Source of the DNA: Pantoea sp. At-9b
Lineage (GTDB): Bacteria; Pseudomonadota; Gammaproteobacteria; Enterobacterales; Enterobacteriaceae
Assembly: GCF_000175935.2 (NCBI RefSeq)
Contig: NC_014837.1
Location: 2,046,001-2,110,000 of the forward strand
Reading direction: 5' to 3'
DNA: 64,000 nucleotides
Shown piece by piece: positions 55,753 through 63,971 of the stretch. A program made the position numbers and the translations under genes. A model generated the notes under the pieces. That model did not search any database. It saw only the letters and a list, made by a program, of their open reading frames with translations, and was not told the DNA's origin. Numbering within the stretch: position 1 is the first letter of the stretch; each line of letters starts with the position of its first letter.

Positions 55753-57018
55753 TTACTTTTCCATCACCCGGCTAATTTTCTTCACCGATTTATCCATCTC
55801 TTCTTTGGCATCTGCGCCCATAAATATCTTCTTCAGGCTGCTGATCCACATATTTTGCCACTTCGGTGTATTGGTACCTGCCGTCGGGTAAGCCGTGGCG
55901 TGATCCAGGGCATTAAGATAAGCGGTGACGTCAACTTGCTTAACGTTCGCGGCCCATGCTGGCATCGCCTGTTTGTTGGCTGGGATCACCGCAGCGGCCA
56001 GCTCCTCCTGCGAGGATTTTTGCGCCATAAAGGAGACATAGCGCCAGGCGGCATCTTTATGCTTACCGTTGGCATACAGGGCGAAGCCCAGGCTGTGTGC
56101 CACACCCGCTTCTTTATCGATGCGCGGCATTTCGATCACGCCGATATGATCGTTAATCTGCGGGTTGCTGGCGAAGGGTGCCGCCTGCCAGGAACCGGCG
56201 TACACCATCGCAGCGCGGTTGGACGTGAACACCGAGTCGGTTTTCAGTTCGCTCATCTGGTTGGCGGTCGGCAGCAAGCCACCTTTCATCATTTGTTGCA
56301 GTTGCTGATACACCCAAATGGCGTTATCGCTGGCGATATCGGTGGGTTGGCCGTTGGTCGGCACAATATGGACGCCTTTCTGATACAGCAGGTTCAGATA
56401 GCTTTCCTGACCGTCATTGCTCAGGTCCATATACAGCGGGAAGGCATCACCGTTCAGTTTGGCTTTCAGCGCGGTGGCGGTGGTTTTCAGATCATCCCAG
56501 GTCCAGCCTTTTTTCGGATAACTGACCCCGGCCTGATCAAACAGTTTTTTGTTGTACCAGACGGCGATGGCATCCACATCACGCGGAATCGCCAACTGGT
56601 TACCGTCAAACTGATAGGCTTTCACCGAACTGGCAACGATGTTGTTCAGATCGACAGATTTATCGTTCAGGTAGCCGTTGAGTGGGGCCAGCACGTGGTT
56701 CTGCGCATACTGGATAAAGTAAGGCATGTTGACCCAGAAGATATCCGGTGCCACGCCGCCCGCGACAGCGGAATCCAGTTTGACGAAATACTGAGATGCC
56801 GGCACCACTTCAATATCAATATTGATATCCGGGTTGGCTTTCTCAAATGATTGCGCAATTTTTTCTTCCGCAGGAAGTTGATTACGATCCCAAATTGCAT
56901 AACGCAAGGTTATTTTATCTGCTGCGTGACTGAGTGCAGGAATTAAAAGTGCGACAGCTAATGCAATTCCGGAAATTACTGGCCTGACGTGAGACTTATT
57001 GTTTTTAGCAGACAGCAT
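55753..57018 (-). CDS. CUT1-type sugar-binding protein
   Basis: 421 residues. A signal peptide (ISGIALAVALLIPALSHAA) ends near residue 33. The mature protein has the extracellular solute-binding family 1 pattern: RYAIWDRNQLPAEEKIAQSFEKANPDINIDIEVVP, QYAQNHVLAPL, IAVWYNKKLFDQAGVSYPKKGWTWDDL (about residue 150), and a C-terminal region AAWRYVSFMAQKSSQEELA. Such proteins bind oligosaccharides, which fits a GH123 enzyme acting inside the cell. It is the first gene of the operon; CTTTCG-rich operator sequences lie 120 bases upstream. Confidence 0.9.
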   Translation of the reverse strand: MLSAKNNKSHVRPVISGIALAVALLIPALSHAADKITLRYAIWDRNQLPAEEKIAQSFEKANPDINIDIEVVPASQYFVKLDSAVAGGVAPDIFWVNMPYFIQYAQNHVLAPLNGYLNDKSVDLNNIVASSVKAYQFDGNQLAIPRDVDAIAVWYNKKLFDQAGVSYPKKGWTWDDLKTTATALKAKLNGDAFPLYMDLSNDGQESYLNLLYQKGVHIVPTNGQPTDIASDNAIWVYQQLQQMMKGGLLPTANQMSELKTDSVFTSNRAAMVYAGSWQAAPFASNPQINDHIGVIEMPRIDKEAGVAHSLGFALYANGKHKDAAWRYVSFMAQKSSQEELAAAVIPANKQAMPAWAANVKQVDVTAYLNALDHATAYPTAGTNTPKWQNMWISSLKKIFMGADAKEEMDKSVKKISRVMEK

Positions 57019-57140
57019 GACACAACCCTCATCAATAAGAAGTATTTCGCTGGAAAGACCCGGTGTTGATAAATGATTTTGTAAACCATCCGTAATCTGA
57101 CTGTCAACAACGAAAAAGTGTAAGTGAGAGATGTGATTTT

Positions 57141-57218
57141 CCTTTCGATCTTTCGAAATCGAAAGGTTTTTGCGCGGTTTTTGCCTCCTCTTTCGTCACA
57201 AAAAGAACGAAGCGAAAG
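57141..57218. promoter_or_regulatory. CTTTCG-rich operator region between the ABC operon and GH123 gene
   Basis: CCTTTCGAT (57141-57149) and ATCGAAAGG (57158-57166) make a perfect 9-bp inverted repeat with an 8-base centre that itself contains CTTTCGA. A second inverted pair, CTTTCG (57190) and CGAAAG (57213), follows. In all there are five CTTTCG/CGAAAG units. The rest of this 453-base gap (57019-57471) has no gene that I can see. A DeoR/AgaR-type regulator is the likely binder. Confidence 0.65.
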
Positions 57219-57471
57219 GTTGCGGCGACGGTAATGATCTAATTAGCAAGGCTTTTTTTCTGCACATCCAGGAAGATTCACAGGCCGTAAATAAATGTAA
57301 TTAAAACCGCACTCATTACTTTATTTCTGCGTGGCTTTCGCTATCGGCAGGAAAATATTATGTTTTGCGAGCTGCGTCATCTTATTTTCTTATTACCTTT
57401 TTTTTCTATTTTTTCTTTCCCGCATGCGTGCTATTAAATTGCCCAACTTCTGACTCTGAAAGGGATGAACC

Positions 57472-59142
57472 ATGGCGTTACATCTGCGGCTGACTTCGTC
57501 GCTGGAAAAAATGTTCCATCAAAAAACAATTACTGAAGTAAAACAACTGACGACGGCCAGCATGCTGACCAATGAAACGTTCTCGTTTCAGGCACAATAT
57601 TTTCTGCCGTCGCAGGAACGCAAAACCCGCCGGACCTTGCAGTGGTCCGTCGAGGGAGAGCTGCTGCCGTGGTTGCAGGTTTATCAGGTCACCTCGGTGC
57701 CCGGACATTTACCCTGCTACAACACCGTGGATGACCATTATCTGACGACGGAGCCGGGCCTGTTTCCCGATTTGTTGATGCCGCTCACTGCGCCGACCGT
57801 ACAAGTCACCTGTAACTATCAGGGCGCATTGTGGCTTTGTCTGACGCCGCCAGCGGAAGGTTTACCGCCGGGCGAGCATCCACTGACGCTACGCTTACAC
57901 GACGAGGCAGAAGGCAGCGTGATGAGTGAGGCCACACTGGTTGTGACGGTGTTGCCTGCCAGCTTACCCGTGCAGCAGCTGTACCATACCGAATGGATTC
58001 ATACCGATTGCCTGGCGGATTACTATCAACTGACGGTGTTCAGTGACGAGTACTGGCAGGCGGTGCGCCAATTTGTGCAAAGCGCTGTCGCGCATGGCGT
58101 CAATATGATGTTGACGCCGCTGTTCACTCCACCGCTCGATACCGCACGCGGCACAGTGCGCACCGAGGTGCAGTTGATTGACGTGTTTGATGACGGGCAG
58201 GGTGGCTATCGCTTTGGCTTTGAGCGGCTGGCGCGCTGGGTGGATTTATGCCGCCAAGAGGGCATCCGCGATTTTGAGATCGCCCATTTTTTCACCCAAT
58301 GGGGGGCCGCACATGCGCCGCACATTGCGGTACAACTGCCGGATGGTCGCCGGGAAGCGCGGTTTGGCTGGCATACCGATGCCTTTGGGCCGCAGTGGCG
58401 GCACTTCCTGAGCACCTTCCTGCCGCAACTGACCGCCTGGTTTGATCAGCAGGGGTTGCGCGATCGGGTGTGGTTCCATATTTCCGATGAGCCTAATGAA
58501 CAGCATCTGGAGAATTACCGTAAAGCCAGCGATTTGCTCCGGCCATTAATTGCTGGCTATCGCACGCTGGATGCCTTATCCGATTACGATTTTTACCGCC
58601 TCGGCCTGGTGGAAAAACCGGTGACGGCGTCTGACCACCTTGAACCCTTCCTGGAAAATCAGGTGCCCGGTCAGTGGACCTATTATTGCTGTGCGCAATA
58701 TCTCGATGTGGCTAACCGTTTTATGGCGCAACCGTCGGTGCGTAACCGCATCCTTGGGGTGCAGCTGTGGTTGTACCGCATTGAAGGGTTCCTGCATTGG
58801 GGATTTAACTTCTACAACAGTGAGCTGTCACGTGAGGCGATAGATCCTTTTGCGGTTACCGACGGTTTGCAGGCCTTCCCGGCAGGCGATCCTTTCCTCG
58901 TTTATCCCGGAAAAGACTTCACGCCGCTGCCTTCGATCCGCCTCAAGGTATTACTGGAAGCGATGCAGGATTTACGCGCCTTACAATGTCTGGAGTCGTT
59001 GCAAGGCCGAGCCGCAGTGGAGGCGCTGGTTGATGACGTGATGGGGATGCGTATTACCTTTAAAGCGTGGCCAGCCGATGCCGAGAAATTATTGCAACTG
59101 CGCGCCGAGGTTAACCGCCGTATTGGCCGTGAGCAGGCGTAA
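57472..59142 (+). CDS. GH123 (DUF4091) family protein, putative beta-N-acetylgalactosaminidase
   Basis: 556 residues, no signal peptide. The DUF4091/GH123 layout is visible: an N-terminal beta domain (VYQVTSVPGHLPCYNTVDDHYLTTEPGLFPDLL, about residues 72-105), a TIM barrel from about 165, and the acidic pair in WFHISDEPNEQHL (Asp339-Glu340), the place of the catalytic Asp-Glu of characterised GH123 enzymes, which use the N-acetyl group of GalNAc for cleavage. The C-terminal NSELSREAIDPF and KVLLEAMQDLRALQ region completes the fold. Being cytoplasmic, it would hydrolyse imported oligosaccharides. AAAGGGA lies seven bases before the ATG. Divergent from the ABC operon with shared operator region. 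Confidence 0.8.
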   Translation: MALHLRLTSSLEKMFHQKTITEVKQLTTASMLTNETFSFQAQYFLPSQERKTRRTLQWSVEGELLPWLQVYQVTSVPGHLPCYNTVDDHYLTTEPGLFPDLLMPLTAPTVQVTCNYQGALWLCLTPPAEGLPPGEHPLTLRLHDEAEGSVMSEATLVVTVLPASLPVQQLYHTEWIHTDCLADYYQLTVFSDEYWQAVRQFVQSAVAHGVNMMLTPLFTPPLDTARGTVRTEVQLIDVFDDGQGGYRFGFERLARWVDLCRQEGIRDFEIAHFFTQWGAAHAPHIAVQLPDGRREARFGWHTDAFGPQWRHFLSTFLPQLTAWFDQQGLRDRVWFHISDEPNEQHLENYRKASDLLRPLIAGYRTLDALSDYDFYRLGLVEKPVTASDHLEPFLENQVPGQWTYYCCAQYLDVANRFMAQPSVRNRILGVQLWLYRIEGFLHWGFNFYNSELSREAIDPFAVTDGLQAFPAGDPFLVYPGKDFTPLPSIRLKVLLEAMQDLRALQCLESLQGRAAVEALVDDVMGMRITFKAWPADAEKLLQLRAEVNRRIGREQA

Positions 59143-59151
59143 GTAACAAAA

Positions 59152-59180
59152 GCGGCGCGTTACCGCGCGCCGCCTTTCGT
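59152..59180. terminator. Bidirectional terminator between GH123 and DUF3313 genes
   Basis: GCGGCGCG (59152-59159) and CGCGCCGC (59166-59173) form a strong GC stem with a 6-base loop, followed by CTTTCGTT. The genes on both sides converge here. Confidence 0.7.
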
Positions 59181-59187
59181 TGGCAGG

Positions 59188-59847
59188 TTATTGCAACTTC
59201 TTCAGCAGTTCTTCCGCGCCTTTATCAATACCGGTTTCGGCGGCACTCAAGGATCCGAAGGTGGCTCCAATGTTCATCGCGTTGGGATATTGTTCCGCAA
59301 CATAAGCCAGCAGCAAGGTATTGCTCGCAGCATCATGAATTTCCACCGCATAGTTGACGTAACCACTCAGCATGCCGCGTCCGCCGCGAATGGACTGCAC
59401 AATATTATAGGGGCCGCCAGCCAGGTCGAATTTAGTGATGGTCCCGGCGACCTGGGTCGTGGTATCTGCGCCGGTTAGCGTCAGTTTGACGCGTAAGGCA
59501 CCCGGTGCGGGCGTGGTGGTGCTCTGGAAACGCTTGCTTAATGCCTCAGTAAATTTTTTCTGCATATAATCCGCGAGATGTTGGCGGTCTGCCAGGTCCA
59601 TATCATTAAACTGACCATCACTGCCCGGATAAATACTTACCGGCTCGATAATGATCTGTCCGTACTTTTTCCAGTCCACTGGCGTGCTGTAGCGCCAGGG
59701 AATTCTGTCATGATCATCGTCCGCGTTAGCAGTCAGACGTGAAGACGACGCCAGCCCGGAATATTTCACCGGCGCTGTGCTCGCACATCCCGCCAGTAAC
59801 AACAACGCGGCCAAGCCTGCACCGATGCCCACTACTGATTTCTTCAC
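59188..59847 (-). CDS. DUF3313-type lipoprotein
   Basis: 219 residues. The N-terminus has a lipoprotein signal: GAGLAALLLLAGCAS, with the lipobox cysteine near residue 21. The mature part carries YGQIIIEPVSIYPGSDG (about residue 62-78) and LRVKLTLTGADTTTQVAG, which fit DUF3313, a family of unknown function. The residue after the cysteine is Ala, so it would be sent to the outer membrane. It stands alone, with a terminator on its 3' side. Family call fairly good, function unknown. Confidence 0.78.
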   Translation of the reverse strand: MKKSVVGIGAGLAALLLLAGCASTAPVKYSGLASSSRLTANADDDHDRIPWRYSTPVDWKKYGQIIIEPVSIYPGSDGQFNDMDLADRQHLADYMQKKFTEALSKRFQSTTTPAPGALRVKLTLTGADTTTQVAGTITKFDLAGGPYNIVQSIRGGRGMLSGYVNYAVEIHDAASNTLLLAYVAEQYPNAMNIGATFGSLSAAETGIDKGAEELLKKLQ

Positions 59848-59972
59848 GTGATTCTCCCAAAGTCAGGTTAAGTAAAAAAACATCATAATTAAACTGTACG
59901 GTATAGTTATCTTGATTTATGCTATTTCTGTCAAGCGGATGTTGCGCCAGGTTTCTGTGGGGGGAATGAGGA

Positions 59973-60368
59973 ATGCACCAGGCAATCGTCAGTGATGAAA
60001 GTCGGGGGGTATGGCAAGCGGCGATCGCGATCAGCACCGATAGCGGGGTAGTCAGCCGGATTGCGTTGCCGCTACGCTATGCGCGTCTGCCGCTGCGCAA
60101 GCGGCTTATCGGGTTAGGGGTCAGATTGATTTTGGCGGCACAGTGCCATGCCCGGTTGCTGCCCGAAGCTAAGGAGCAGGTGATGTGGCTGATCAATGCC
60201 GCCATGTTGCGCGGGGAACTGAAATGCCGCAGCCCGGAAATTATGGTCATGACCTTTATGCGGATGCTGTACCAATACAAGGTGGATCAGGCGCTGCCGT
60301 TACGTGCGGCGGTACATACGGCTGTCGAGCAGTTTATAGCGGAGAATGGTAGCCCGCACCTTGCGTAG
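59973..60368 (+). CDS. Uncharacterised protein of 131 residues
   Basis: A basic, helical-looking protein with no membrane span or signal peptide; repeated Arg and Leu (LRYARLPLRKRLIGLGVRLILAAQCHARLLPEAKEQVMWLI) and no motif that I recognise. The ATG at 59973 has a GGGGGGA stretch about eight bases before it. Its TAG stop codon is the first part of the REP-like unit that follows, GTAGCG, as if the repeat had been inserted at the end of the frame. It is divergent from the lipoprotein gene. Confidence 0.5.
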   Translation: MHQAIVSDESRGVWQAAIAISTDSGVVSRIALPLRYARLPLRKRLIGLGVRLILAAQCHARLLPEAKEQVMWLINAAMLRGELKCRSPEIMVMTFMRMLYQYKVDQALPLRAAVHTAVEQFIAENGSPHLA

Positions 60369-60436
60369 CGGCGCGATTTATCGCGCAGGTTTTTCCGGCA
60401 TCGAGCACGAAATGGCGCGATAAATCGCGCCACTAC
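60365..60436. repeat. REP-like pair supplying a stop codon
   Basis: A standard outward-facing pair. Its GTAGCG start overlaps the stop of the uncharacterised gene and its right end (CCACTAC, one changed base) lies 13 bases from the nitrilase stop. It separates two convergent genes. Confidence 0.9.
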
Positions 60437-60449
60437 GGTTCAGTATAAT

Positions 60450-61370
60450 TTATTGAAACATTACGGTTTTTTTTGGTTTTTGATCAACCGCTAACGAGAA
60501 CACATCCGGGCGGGCGTAATGGCCGACCACGTCAAAGTCATAGCGGGCGCGAATCAGTTCATCGGTGTCGATTTGGGCGGTGAGTAATCCTTCGCTGCCA
60601 CGTAACGGGCCAGCCAGGACATCGCCCAACGGACCAATAATGACGCTTCCCCCCTGGATCAGCGGACGTTGGCTGTCCCAGCCCGGAATCTCAATTCCCA
60701 GTTCGGCGGGTGACGGCTGCAACTGGCAGGCGCTCAACACAAAACAACGCCCTTCGTGGGCGATGTGGCGCATCGATGCCTGCCACACATCACGTTCATC
60801 AACCGTGGGGGCACACCAGATTTGCACCTCTTTAGCGTACATGGCAGTACGCAGCAGCGGCATATGGTTTTCCCAGCAAATGGCGGCACCAAGGCGTCCG
60901 GCCTGGCTATCCACTACCGGCAAGGTGGAACCATCCCCCTGGCCCCAAATCAGGCGTTCGGTGCCGGTTGGCATCAGCTTGCGATGTTTTGCCACCAGAC
61001 CGCTTTCAGGTTCAAAAAACAACGCGCTGCAATACAGGGTACTGCCTTCACGTTCAATCACACCGATCACCAACGCGGCCTGGGTGCGATGTGCCAGTGC
61101 GGCCAGCGCCTCGGTCTCTTGACCCGGCACATCGATGGCGTTGGCAAAATATTCCGCCCAGGTTTCACGTCCTTGCGGCAGGCGGTAGCCCAGTTGTGTG
61201 CCGAAGGTTTCCCCTTTGGGGTAGCCACCGAGCAAGGCTTCAGGCATCACCACCAGGCGCGCCTGGCTGGCGATAATCTGGGATTCGTAAGACAAAATTT
61301 TGTCTAACGTCTGTGCTTTACCTTCAGGAGCGGAGCCAATTTGTAGCACCGCCACGGTTGAGGTTGTCAT
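60450..61370 (-). CDS. Nitrilase-type carbon-nitrogen hydrolase
   Basis: 306 residues from ATG 61370; a TTG two codons earlier is the alternative and has a closer AGG. The catalytic triad is complete: Glu in [15 protein letters not shown] (about residue 46), Lys in [21 protein letters not shown] (about 130), and Cys in [13 protein letters not shown] (about 164). The CWE context is that of true nitrilases, which turn organic nitriles into acids plus ammonia. Plant-associated bacteria use them on indole-3-acetonitrile and cyanide-type compounds, but the substrate here is unknown. Divergent from the LysR gene. Confidence 0.87.
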   Translation of the reverse strand: MTTSTVAVLQIGSAPEGKAQTLDKILSYESQIIASQARLVVMPEALLGGYPKGETFGTQLGYRLPQGRETWAEYFANAIDVPGQETEALAALAHRTQAALVIGVIEREGSTLYCSALFFEPESGLVAKHRKLMPTGTERLIWGQGDGSTLPVVDSQAGRLGAAICWENHMPLLRTAMYAKEVQIWCAPTVDERDVWQASMRHIAHEGRCFVLSACQLQPSPAELGIEIPGWDSQRPLIQGGSVIIGPLGDVLAGPLRGSEGLLTAQIDTDELIRARYDFDVVGHYARPDVFSLAVDQKPKKTVMFQ

Positions 61371-61400
61371 GGCCAATTACCTGTGAGCGGGGAAATAAAG

Positions 61401-61416
61401 CCAAGATATACCTTGG
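61401..61416. promoter_or_regulatory. Inverted repeat in the nitrilase-LysR divergent promoter
   Basis: CCAAG-N6-CTTGG is a perfect 5-bp inverted repeat with a 6-base centre in the 86-base gap between divergent nitrilase and LysR genes. LysR regulators bind such dyads. No promoter hexamer is clear. Confidence 0.5.
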
Positions 61417-61456
61417 TGTAGTACTATGAATCAATCCTGCTTACCGACTAACAGAT

Positions 61457-62362
61457 ATGAACCAAATTAATATCGAGTCGCTTGACCTGAATCTGTTCAA
61501 AGTATTCGAAGCCCTGTATGAAGAGGGCAGCGCCAGCCGGGCCGCACTGCGTCTGGGGATCACCCAGTCTGCCGTCAGTGCTGCGCTGGGCCGGCTGCGG
61601 AAAATTTATGGCGATCACCTGTTTGATCGCACCGGGCGGGGGTTGCGTCCCAGCCGCCGCGCCGAGGAGTTAAAACCCATCGTCAGCGAAGCGCTAAATC
61701 GTTGCCGCCAGAGCCTGGCGCTGGCGCAGCGTGAGCGGGCGGAATTTGATGGCCGAACGCTGGTGCTGGGCTGGTCTGACGAGTATGAAATTGCCCTGGC
61801 ACGCCCGCTGATCAACCGTGTCGCACTGGCATATCCCGGCTTGCGGCTGATTTTCCGGCAAATTCACAGCCGCATCGTCAGCGGAATGTTGATGAACCGC
61901 ATGGTTGATTTGGCCGTGACCGCTGGCAGTGGTCATTCGGCGGCGCTGAGTAAAGAGTTAGTGGGGGTGAGTGGTTACGCCTGTTTGCTCGACTTTACTC
62001 CGCCAGCGGGTGAATTGACGCTGAGTGACTACACCCAACTGCAACATATTCTGATCTCTTCGGGGGGCGTGGTGGGGATCGTTGATGAAGTGCTGGCTGA
62101 GCTGGGCCTGAAACGCACGGTTGAAGCGGCGGCGACCCACTTTTCGGCGGTGCCTTATCTGATCAAAGGTTCGCGTTCGATTGTGACGTTACCCAGCCAT
62201 GCCGCTCAGGCAATGGCGGCGATGTTTGATTTGCAGCTCTTCCGCTGTCCGGTTGCCTTACCCGAATATCCCATTGAGTTGACCTGGCGTACTGACAGCC
62301 TGAGAGACCCGGCGGTGGCCGGGGTCAGGAATATTTTGCGCGAATTGCTGAAAGGGATGTGA
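61457..62362 (+). CDS. LysR-family regulator of the nitrilase region
   Basis: 301 residues. The helix-turn-helix YEEGSASRAALRLGITQSAVSAALGRLRKIYGDHLFDRTGRGLRPSRRAEEL is of the NodD/SyrM-like LysR type. The C-terminal ligand domain is complete and ends near GVRNILRELLKGM. It is transcribed away from the nitrilase gene and towards the DadA-like gene (10 bases between stops). It most likely controls the nitrilase; the ligand is unknown. Confidence 0.88.
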   Translation: MNQINIESLDLNLFKVFEALYEEGSASRAALRLGITQSAVSAALGRLRKIYGDHLFDRTGRGLRPSRRAEELKPIVSEALNRCRQSLALAQRERAEFDGRTLVLGWSDEYEIALARPLINRVALAYPGLRLIFRQIHSRIVSGMLMNRMVDLAVTAGSGHSAALSKELVGVSGYACLLDFTPPAGELTLSDYTQLQHILISSGGVVGIVDEVLAELGLKRTVEAAATHFSAVPYLIKGSRSIVTLPSHAAQAMAAMFDLQLFRCPVALPEYPIELTWRTDSLRDPAVAGVRNILRELLKGM

Positions 62363-62371
62363 CGCGTGTGA

Positions 62372-63619
62372 TCAAAAACGCCTTGCCGGGCTAAATGGCT
62401 CCATCGCAATGCTGCTGCGTTCGCCATGCATCATTTCTGCCAGCAACATCCCGGTAGCCGGGCCGAGGGTGAACCCCTGATGACCATGACCAAAGGCACA
62501 CCACATGCCAGTCTGACCCGGCACGGCACCAATCACCGGTTTCATGTCCGGCATACAGGGACGCGCCCCTTTCCAGGGTTGTGCTTCAACCGGATCGCCC
62601 AGCGCGATCAGTTGGCGCGCCACCTGTGTGACGGCCTTGAGCTGATGGGGGGTAGCGGGCGCATCGATATGTGCCAGTTCCGCGCCGGTGGTGATACGCA
62701 GCCCACGCGCCATCGGTGCCACCAGATATCCGCGTTCTTCATCCAGCATCCAGTGACGCGGAGTGGCTCCGGCAACCGGCTGGAAGTGCTGATGGTAACC
62801 GCGCTTCACGAATAACGGGGGGCGATAGCCAAAATCGCCGGTTAACTGCGGACTCCAGGGACCGAGCGCCACCACCACCTGACGCGCTTTCACGGCTTCA
62901 CCATGCTGGTTTTGTACCTGCCAGCCCCCGTCAGCGGTCGGCTGCAACGTCTGTGCATTGCCCTGATGCCAGGCGGCACCACGAGCAAATAACAAGGCCG
63001 CATAGGCTTGCACCAGCGCGCCCGGATCGCGCACCGTCAGCGGGTCGCTCCAGTAGACCGCGCCACTCAGATCAGCCCGCAGGGCGGGTTCGGTGGCACG
63101 CAATTGGGTCGCATCCAGTTTGCGATGGTTGACCCCCAGCGCCAGCAGCTTGTCAGCATCGTGAAACGCGGCATCGCGCTGTTTATCAGTGCGAAAGAGC
63201 ATTAACCAGCCGCGTTCGCCCAACAAATGTCGGGCGTTTGCGGCAGCAAGCAATGCCTCATGGGTGTCGATGGATAACGCGATCAGTGAGGCGTAAGCCG
63301 CCGCAATCGGGGCATAGGCCTGGGGTGCCGAACGCGCGTAGTAGCGCAGCAGCGGCGCGGCCAGCGCCGGGATGGCGCGCGGATGATAACGCACATCAAG
63401 ACGGCGATTGCCCGCCACGCTAAACAAGGTTTTGATATCACGCGGGAAGGCGTAAGGATGCACCGCTTCGCGCTGGATAATCCCCGCGTTGCCGTAAGAC
63501 GTTTCTTCGCCGGGATCGCGCCGGTCCAGCAGCGCGACATCGTAGCCGCGCTGTTGCAGGTGCAGGGCACAGCTAACGCCGACCATCCCCGCGCCCAGCA
63601 CTAACACATCATGGGCCAT
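62372..63619 (-). CDS. DadA-like FAD-dependent D-amino acid dehydrogenase/oxidoreductase
   Basis: 415 residues. The N-terminal Rossmann GAGMVGVSCALHLQQRGYDVALLDRRDPGEETSYGNAGIIQ (FAD site, about 7-45) is a DadA hallmark. GPWSPQLTGDFGYRPPLFVKRGYHQHF, RGLRITTGAELA and the C-terminal WKGARPCMPDMKPVIGAVPGQTGMWCAFGHGHQGFTLGPATG complete the DAO fold. Such enzymes oxidise D-amino acids to 2-imino acids at the membrane side. A RidA gene four bases upstream (63624-63971) fits, as RidA proteins hydrolyse imines. GGAG lies before the ATG. Confidence 0.88.
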   Translation of the reverse strand: MAHDVLVLGAGMVGVSCALHLQQRGYDVALLDRRDPGEETSYGNAGIIQREAVHPYAFPRDIKTLFSVAGNRRLDVRYHPRAIPALAAPLLRYYARSAPQAYAPIAAAYASLIALSIDTHEALLAAANARHLLGERGWLMLFRTDKQRDAAFHDADKLLALGVNHRKLDATQLRATEPALRADLSGAVYWSDPLTVRDPGALVQAYAALLFARGAAWHQGNAQTLQPTADGGWQVQNQHGEAVKARQVVVALGPWSPQLTGDFGYRPPLFVKRGYHQHFQPVAGATPRHWMLDEERGYLVAPMARGLRITTGAELAHIDAPATPHQLKAVTQVARQLIALGDPVEAQPWKGARPCMPDMKPVIGAVPGQTGMWCAFGHGHQGFTLGPATGMLLAEMMHGERSSIAMEPFSPARRF

Positions 63620-63623
63620 CGAC

Positions 63624-63971
63624 TCACTCCGTTTTGGGTTTCTGCGCCACCACAGTCATTTCCAGCAGGGCTTCCTGCAACACTAACCCCGCCAGTACCG
63701 TGGTGCGCACCGGTAACGGATCGCTAAACCACTTCGCGTAAGCCAGGTTAAAGGGAGCGAACAGGTCCGCGTCGGTCAGATAAACGGTACAGGAGAAGAT
63801 ATCTGCCAGGGTACAGCCTTGTTCTTGCAAAGTGGCTTCGATGGTCGCCATGACGCGGTCAGTCTGGCGACTGACTTCCGCCGCCAGCGAGCCATCGGCT
63901 TCGAAACCGATCACGCCGGATAACCACACCTGGTCGCCGACCAGGCGGACTTTGGAAAAAGGTAAATTCAT
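63624..63971 (-). CDS. RidA-family protein partnered with the DadA-like gene
   Basis: 115 residues, slightly short for RidA. VWLSGVIGFEADGSL, DRVMATIEATLQEQGCTLADIFSCTVYLTDADLFAPFNLAYAKWF and LPVRTTVLAG are typical, with the arginine in PVRTTV at the substrate-binding position. GAGG precedes the ATG. It would drain the 2-imino acid made by the downstream dehydrogenase. The operon start lies beyond the right edge, so another gene may precede it. Confidence 0.85.
   Translation of the reverse strand: MNLPFSKVRLVGDQVWLSGVIGFEADGSLAAEVSRQTDRVMATIEATLQEQGCTLADIFSCTVYLTDADLFAPFNLAYAKWFSDPLPVRTTVLAGLVLQEALLEMTVVAQKPKTE

Noticed and set aside
55855..56850. 331-codon plus-strand frame over the sugar-binding protein gene
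   Set aside because: Antisense to a protein with a signal peptide and solute-binding motifs; no independent support.
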